A stretch of 27,449 bases of DNA from Ruminococcaceae bacterium UBA3329 (lineage in GTDB: Bacteria > Bacillota > Clostridia > Oscillospirales > Acutalibacteraceae): NCBI GenBank assembly GCA_002361875.1, contig DERX01000007.1, forward strand, positions 1-27,449. The letters are read 5' to 3'. The notes below the pieces were generated by a model. It was not told the DNA's origin. It did not search any database and saw nothing but the letters and a program-made list of their open reading frames with translations. The stretch's first letter is position 1, and each line of letters begins with the position of its first letter. A program made the translations under genes and the position numbers. This document shows positions 23,730 through 27,449 of the stretch, piece after piece.

Positions 23730-24494
23730 ATGCTTCTCTCAATAGATATAGGCAACACTAATATTTCATTAGGTGTTTTTTCGGACGACGATTTAATTCT
23801 TAACTGCCGTCTTGCCACGGAAAGGCAAAAGACAGAGGATCAGTACGCAATTCAGTTTACTGACATCTTTTCTCTGTATAAAATCGACCCTAAAAAAATT
23901 ACAGGCGGAATAATAAGTTCAGTTGTTCCCGAAATTACTGTTTCTGTCAAGCGTGCGCTTGAAAAGCTTATTGACGGCAAGGTAATTACCGTTGCGCCCG
24001 GAGTTAAAACGGGTCTTAATATTTTAATCGACAACCCTGCACAACTCGGCGCAGACCTCGCCGCAGGCGCAGTCGGAGCGGCTTCTCAATACCCGCTCCC
24101 CGCTTTTATTGTTGACCTCGGAACAGCCACGAAAATATGCGTTGTTGACGAGAAGAAAAATTTCAGAGGCTGTCTGATTGCACCCGGAGTTGCAATATCC
24201 TTAAAGGCGCTTACGGATACAAGCTCTCTGTTGCAAACAATAAGCCTTGAAGCTCCGAAAAAGGTTTGCGGAACAAACACTGCGGACAGTATGCAAAGCG
24301 GAGTAATACTCGGCACTGCGTCAATGATTGACGGACTTATTGACAGACTGACAGAAGAAATCGGCGAGCCGAAATCAGTTATTGCAACGGGCGGTCTTTC
24401 TTATTTCCTGCCCGAGGTTTGCAAGCATAAAATGATTCACGACAAGGACCTTGTTTTAAAGGGACTTAAACGCATTTACGAAAAAAATGTTTAA
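23730..24494 (+). CDS. coaX: Type III pantothenate kinase
   Basis: Cytoplasmic enzyme that phosphorylates pantothenate, the first step of coenzyme A synthesis. The 254-residue ASKHA-fold protein starts MLLSIDIGNTNISLGVF (phosphate-binding Asp6). It has GADL at about 107-110 and VDLGTATK at 128-135, with a CLIAPGVAIS loop and ATGGLS near the end. Two spots differ from the textbook motifs: GADR reads GADL and GTATT reads GTATK. ATG 23730 follows GAGGTG by five bases; the frame upstream from 23667 is not coding because it contains the promoter. The next gene is an ECF S component, which supports a pantothenate uptake and activation pair. Confidence 0.92.
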   Translation: MLLSIDIGNTNISLGVFSDDDLILNCRLATERQKTEDQYAIQFTDIFSLYKIDPKKITGGIISSVVPEITVSVKRALEKLIDGKVITVAPGVKTGLNILIDNPAQLGADLAAGAVGAASQYPLPAFIVDLGTATKICVVDEKKNFRGCLIAPGVAISLKALTDTSSLLQTISLEAPKKVCGTNTADSMQSGVILGTASMIDGLIDRLTEEIGEPKSVIATGGLSYFLPEVCKHKMIHDKDLVLKGLKRIYEKNV

Positions 24495-24504
24495 CAATTT
24501 TGTA

Positions 24505-24640
24505 TAAAGCAAATTCTGCACAGTAAACTGTAGCCGTTGTGCGCAATATTACATAACTGCGAATTTGTTTTAAATATTTTTAAAGCGCGCTGTACTTAAG
24601 GATTGAAAAATCTGCGCCATAGGGACAGCAGCGAAAGGAG
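24505..24640 (+). promoter_or_regulatory. Structured leader before the S-component gene, possible cis-regulatory RNA
   Basis: Two foldable blocks occupy the 152-bp gap. Block 1: CAAATTC/GAATTTG (24510-24516 with 24561-24567) encloses ACAG-TAAA-CTGT, and a T-rich stretch follows. Block 2: CGC-GCTGT (24586-24593) pairs with ACAGC-A-GCG (24625-24633) around an inner GATT/AATC hairpin and ends right at the ribosome-binding site AAAGGAG (24634-24640). It fits no riboswitch class I can recall, so the ligand role is inference only. Confidence 0.35.
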
Positions 24641-24646
24641 TAAATT

Positions 24647-25237
24647 ATGGCAAAAAGTAAAACAATGAGCAAGGATAAAATAACCAAGCTCGCAATCACA
24701 GGTATTCTTACCGCATTAGTTATTGTGTTACAGCTTATGGGCTCGTTTATTAAATTCGGTCCGTTCTCTGTTTCACTTGTTCTCATTCCGATAATTATCG
24801 GTGCGGCACTTGCAGGGCCTTATGTCAGCACGTGGCTCGGACTTGTGTTCGGAGTAGTGGTTCTTTTGTCCGGCGACGCTGCCGCATTTATGGCTATCAG
24901 CATACCCGGGACGGTTGTAACTGTTCTTCTTAAAGGAATGTTATGCGGTCTTATGGCAGGTCTTGTCTTTAAGGTTCAAAAGAAGATGAACACATATTTA
25001 ACGGTTGTTTTAGCTTCAATCATCTGCCCAGTTACAAACACAGGCATTTTTCTTTTAGGGTGCAGACTGTTTTTCTACGATGCAATAAGCGCATGGGGTG
25101 CAGGCGCAGGCTTTACAAACACATTCATTTATATGATTACAGGAATGGTAGGACTTAACTTTGTATTTGAACTCGTTATCGATATTATTTTCTGCCCTGC
25201 GATTGTAAGGGTTGTAAACGCAATTAAAAAACAGTAA
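24647..25237 (+). CDS. ECF transporter S component, probably for pantothenate
   Basis: Substrate-capture membrane subunit of an energy-coupling-factor vitamin importer; the shared EcfA/A'/T module is not in this window. The 196-residue protein has five or six hydrophobic segments, a short Lys-rich N-terminus and a pattern typical of the family (ITGILTALVIVLQLMGSFIKFGPFSVSLVLIPI, then PYVSTWLGLVFGVVVLL). The strong AAAGGAG site at 24634 fixes the start. Position directly after coaX suggests pantothenate as the vitamin; riboflavin, folate or queuosine precursors cannot be excluded from sequence alone. A terminator follows 20 bp after the stop. Confidence 0.82.
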   Translation: MAKSKTMSKDKITKLAITGILTALVIVLQLMGSFIKFGPFSVSLVLIPIIIGAALAGPYVSTWLGLVFGVVVLLSGDAAAFMAISIPGTVVTVLLKGMLCGLMAGLVFKVQKKMNTYLTVVLASIICPVTNTGIFLLGCRLFFYDAISAWGAGAGFTNTFIYMITGMVGLNFVFELVIDIIFCPAIVRVVNAIKKQ

Positions 25238-25254
25238 CATCAATTAAGCATAAT

Positions 25255-25287
25255 AAAAAATCCGCTCAATCGGGCGGATTTTTTTGT
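25255..25287 (+). terminator. Terminator of the coaX/S-component unit
   Basis: AATCCGC (25259-25265) pairs with GCGGATT (25274-25280), preceded by A-runs and followed by a T-run. Confidence 0.8.
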
Positions 25288-25318
25288 TTATATCATTTAT
25301 TTTTTGTGTAATTTGTAG

Positions 25319-25430
25319 TGGTTGACGACCTCGTCAACCCGAAATAAATATTTCCACGGTGCATCGAGTCGATGCACCCTACTCCCTCAGTCTTTGCTAT
25401 CGCAAATCCCGCTCCCTCGATGAGGGAGCG
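25319..25430. repeat. Array of four perfect hairpins, non-coding
   Basis: In order: GGTTGACGA/TCGTCAACC (25320-25339, loop of 2), GGTGCATCGA/TCGATGCACC (25358-25378, loop of 1), TTTGC/GCAAA (25392-25405) and GCTCCCTC/GAGGGAGC (25411-25429, loop of 3). CCCTAC borders the second hairpin, as in the cluster near 20 kb. It lies between convergent genes, and no reading frame is supported. Confidence 0.65.
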
Positions 25431-25442
25431 GAACCTATTTAT

Positions 25443-27065
25443 CTACTGTTTAATATTTTCTTTTATTGTTTTATTAACCTTTTCACGGGTGGTCAAAAGC
25501 CATTCGTCGCTGTGGGGGTAATCCTTAAATGTAAGATTATACTTACCGTTTTCCTCGATTATGTCCATACAGGTCTTTTTATCTGTCAGATTTTCGAGAG
25601 TATTTAATGCCGCCAAATCCTGTAGCGCATCGTAAAACACCTTAAGCCTTATTGACTGATAGGGCATACCGTCTTTAGCAGGGTACACAACATAGCTGTC
25701 GCCCGACGGGAACTGTCCACCCGCGTCGGAAACCTTAAACGGGTCAACAAGTCCCTTTGAAAGACGTGTATAATAATAATTGTAACCCCAATGAAGAAAG
25801 CCTTTAATATTATATTTATACATTTGATAGCCCAAAACTCTTGTGCGCAGTGAGCAATTGCAGAAAAATCGGTTTGACACGCAGTGATTTTTTTGCGCAC
25901 TGCAATAATATGTCCACAGGTTGTCAGCCTTGCCGATGAAATTTTCAATATGGTCATTCGATGGAATGGGATTTGTAACAATGTTCCACTTGTAAAAACG
26001 AATGTCCGAAAGAGCGTCAACAATTTTATAGCCTTCAAAAAGAGTATGAATATATTTTGACGCTTTTGAATACGGAATAAGCATTGAAAAATTCGGCTCA
26101 TCGCTTACATGAATAAACACTTTTTCCCGAAGCCTTTTTTCTTCGATATACTTTTTAAGTTCCGTGGAAAAAGCTTTTAAAAATTGCTTGTATTTTTTAG
26201 AATTTGCTCTTGTTTCCCAGCCGAAAATTCTTTTATACCCTTCGTCTGTATCAGCCATTATTTTCGGTGCGTGCCGTGCACCCCACTGAGTGTAAAAGTG
26301 AGAAAACTCAAAATATTCAATTCCGCACCTGCGCGACATTTCGATCCACTGTGTGAGCTTGTCGAAATTAAACGAATACTCGCCGTTATGTAATGAAACA
26401 TCAACAAGCTGAACGGTGGGTCTTTCTTTTTTTGCCTCGGTGTCAAGAGGAGGAGTAAAAAGAGGAGTAAGCACACAGTTCATTCCGTATTCACGGGCGG
26501 TTTTAAGGAAATTTTCCGTAACACGCCAATACTCGTCCGAAAAAGCGTCAAAGCCGTAATAGGACATAAGGCAGTCCGTATGAAACCAACAGGTATAAAC
26601 AAAGTCTTTGAATTGAAGCTCGGCATCTATAATTTCCGCATTTATAACGGCGGTTTTATCCCCTACCGTAATCTCTATTTTATTTTCGCCTACCACGCCG
26701 TCTTTGCCGTCAATTTCTGCCCAAACAACTGTAATACCCTTTGAAATTTCTGCTTTATCCTTCAAGGGCACAAGTAAGTCGGGATAATATCCGCTTTTGG
26801 AAAAACGGTAATAATCATCGACGCCCTTTTTATCCATAGGCAAATCGGATTTTATATGCTTTACAGTATAAAGCTTTATGTTTTTAACGGTACTGCTTAA
26901 GGATACGTCGCACTCGCCGTCAAAATCCGACTTGATTGCAATCTGAAAGGATTTTTTCTCATTTTTCAAAAGAGATATGTGCCGGATTTCGTTTTGCGGC
27001 ATTTTGTCCTCATCGTAGATTTTTTCAAGCGATGAGATAATTTTAATATCAGTTATGTGCCCCAT
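25443..27065 (-). CDS. DUF4091-family, GH123-like putative glycoside hydrolase
   Basis: A 540-residue protein without a signal peptide. It has an N-terminal beta-sandwich (about 1-140; YYRFSKSGYYPDLLVPL is characteristic) and a TIM-barrel-like centre (CWFHTDCLMSYYGF, YGMNCVLTPLFTPPLD, IEYFEFSHFYTQWG, KVFIHVSDEPN). A DUF4091 end follows (GFLHWGYNYYYTR, PFKVSDAGGQFPSGDSYVVYPA, IRLKVFYDALQDLAAL). The family is related to GH123 hexosaminidases, where an Asp-Glu pair acts; DE in HVSDEP is the obvious candidate, by inference. The frame opens at GTG 27074, which overlaps the GGGAG site; ATG 27065 eight bases after it is preferred. It follows the DUF4832-like gene by about 35 bp, suggesting joint glycan breakdown. 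Confidence 0.83.
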   Translation of the reverse strand: MGHITDIKIISSLEKIYDEDKMPQNEIRHISLLKNEKKSFQIAIKSDFDGECDVSLSSTVKNIKLYTVKHIKSDLPMDKKGVDDYYRFSKSGYYPDLLVPLKDKAEISKGITVVWAEIDGKDGVVGENKIEITVGDKTAVINAEIIDAELQFKDFVYTCWFHTDCLMSYYGFDAFSDEYWRVTENFLKTAREYGMNCVLTPLFTPPLDTEAKKERPTVQLVDVSLHNGEYSFNFDKLTQWIEMSRRCGIEYFEFSHFYTQWGARHAPKIMADTDEGYKRIFGWETRANSKKYKQFLKAFSTELKKYIEEKRLREKVFIHVSDEPNFSMLIPYSKASKYIHTLFEGYKIVDALSDIRFYKWNIVTNPIPSNDHIENFIGKADNLWTYYCSAQKNHCVSNRFFCNCSLRTRVLGYQMYKYNIKGFLHWGYNYYYTRLSKGLVDPFKVSDAGGQFPSGDSYVVYPAKDGMPYQSIRLKVFYDALQDLAALNTLENLTDKKTCMDIIEENGKYNLTFKDYPHSDEWLLTTREKVNKTIKENIKQ

Positions 27066-27100
27066 GCGTATCACTCCCGCAATAAATTTTGTAGTTGTGC

Positions 27101-27449
27101 TTATTTAAAATACTGAATACCGTCAGAAAAAACGGTATCATTTGCAAACCTCGGATTAACCCCTGCGCCCTTTTGAGTATCCATTTTCACTCCCACTATC
27201 TCGAAATTCTTTGGAATCGTGAGAGAATACATTACACTTTCACCCGACAAAAGCTGTTTTTTATCATAATTCTTGACCTCAATTTCCGATATTTCGCCGT
27301 TTTTATCCTTAACGGCAACGGCTAAATAGTTGAAATTAAGCGGTGAAGCAAAGCCGAAATTTTTAATAGCAAATTTCAAATTGCCGTTTTCAAATTCGTA
27401 ATCCGTCAAAGCTAACTGATAACCCAAATAATATCTTATTATATCATAA
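27101..27449 (-). CDS. C-terminal part of a DUF4832-like protein, 5' end outside the window
   Basis: The frame is open to the edge of the window, so the gene starts beyond 27449 and only about 115 residues are visible. The segment YYLGYQLALTDYEFENGNLK followed by IKNFGFASPLNFN resembles the C-terminal beta-sandwich of DUF4832 proteins (pattern LGYR...NxGFAPxYN), which are usually joined to a DUF4874 barrel and predicted to act on glycans. A TTG at 27427 is not a real start because the homology begins before it. It is probably cotranscribed with the DUF4091 gene. Confidence 0.65.
   Translation of the reverse strand, partial: YDIIRYYLGYQLALTDYEFENGNLKFAIKNFGFASPLNFNYLAVAVKDKNGEISEIEVKNYDKKQLLSGESVMYSLTIPKNFEIVGVKMDTQKGAGVNPRFANDTVFSDGIQYFK

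Noticed and set aside
25319..25430. CRISPR array
   Set aside because: The repeats are different palindromes, not one direct repeat with regular spacers, and no cas genes are present.

Overview
The window looks like chromosomal DNA of a low-to-mid-GC Gram-positive member of the Clostridia, probably a gut commensal related to Oscillospirales/Ruminococcaceae. This rests on AT-rich intergenic DNA with strong sigma-A promoters, GAGGTG-type Shine-Dalgarno sites, a lipoprotein-anchored binding protein, an ECF transporter S component, a type III pantothenate kinase, and plant- and host-glycan sugar genes. The taxon is inferred, not read from a marker gene. There are no rRNA genes, tRNA genes, CRISPR arrays, transposases or phage genes.

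Layout. (1) 0.2-5.2 kb, minus strand: a complete branched-chain amino acid ABC transporter, livK-livH-livM-livG-livF, with a hairpin terminator/attenuator after livK and a strong terminator after livF. (2) 5.46-5.73 kb: a non-coding element with perfect 19-bp terminal inverted repeats, abutting and overlapping the 3' end of a membrane-anchored XRE regulator gene. (3) 6.2-8.1 kb: divergent from that regulator, a membrane-anchored endonuclease/exonuclease/phosphatase-fold enzyme and a sugar O-acetyltransferase. (4) 8.1-12.6 kb, minus strand: an alpha-galactoside-type operon (GPH/MFS sugar symporter, calcineurin-like phosphoesterase, GH36 alpha-galactosidase). The alpha-galactosidase is broken by an internal deletion plus frameshift. 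A GntR-LacI-type regulator reads divergently, and matching palindromes sit on both promoters. (5) 13.8-18.4 kb, minus strand: an L-fucose catabolic operon, fucA-fucU-kinase-fucI, closed by a terminator. It contains every step from fucose to dihydroxyacetone phosphate and lactaldehyde but no transporter or regulator. (6) 18.5-20.0 kb: two unrecognised genes, the second membrane-spanning. (7) 20.0-20.35 kb: repeat-rich non-coding DNA. (8) 20.35-23.6 kb, minus strand: an M3 oligoendopeptidase, MscL with a C-terminal zinc ribbon, and a PflX-like radical SAM protein. (9) 23.7-25.24 kb, plus strand: coaX and an ECF S component, probably a pantothenate uptake/activation pair, with a structured leader between them. 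(10) 25.3-25.44 kb: an array of perfect hairpins. (11) 25.44 kb to the end, minus strand: a DUF4091/GH123-like protein and the C-terminal end of a DUF4832-like protein that runs off the window.

Several starts were moved from the longest reading frame because a well-spaced Shine-Dalgarno lies inside it (livH, livM, livG, fucA, fucU, the XRE gene, coaX, the radical SAM gene, DUF4091). No new defence or mobile system is evident. The least-explained items are the 275-bp inverted-repeat element, the modular hairpin clusters, the leader before the S component and the orphan two-gene unit.
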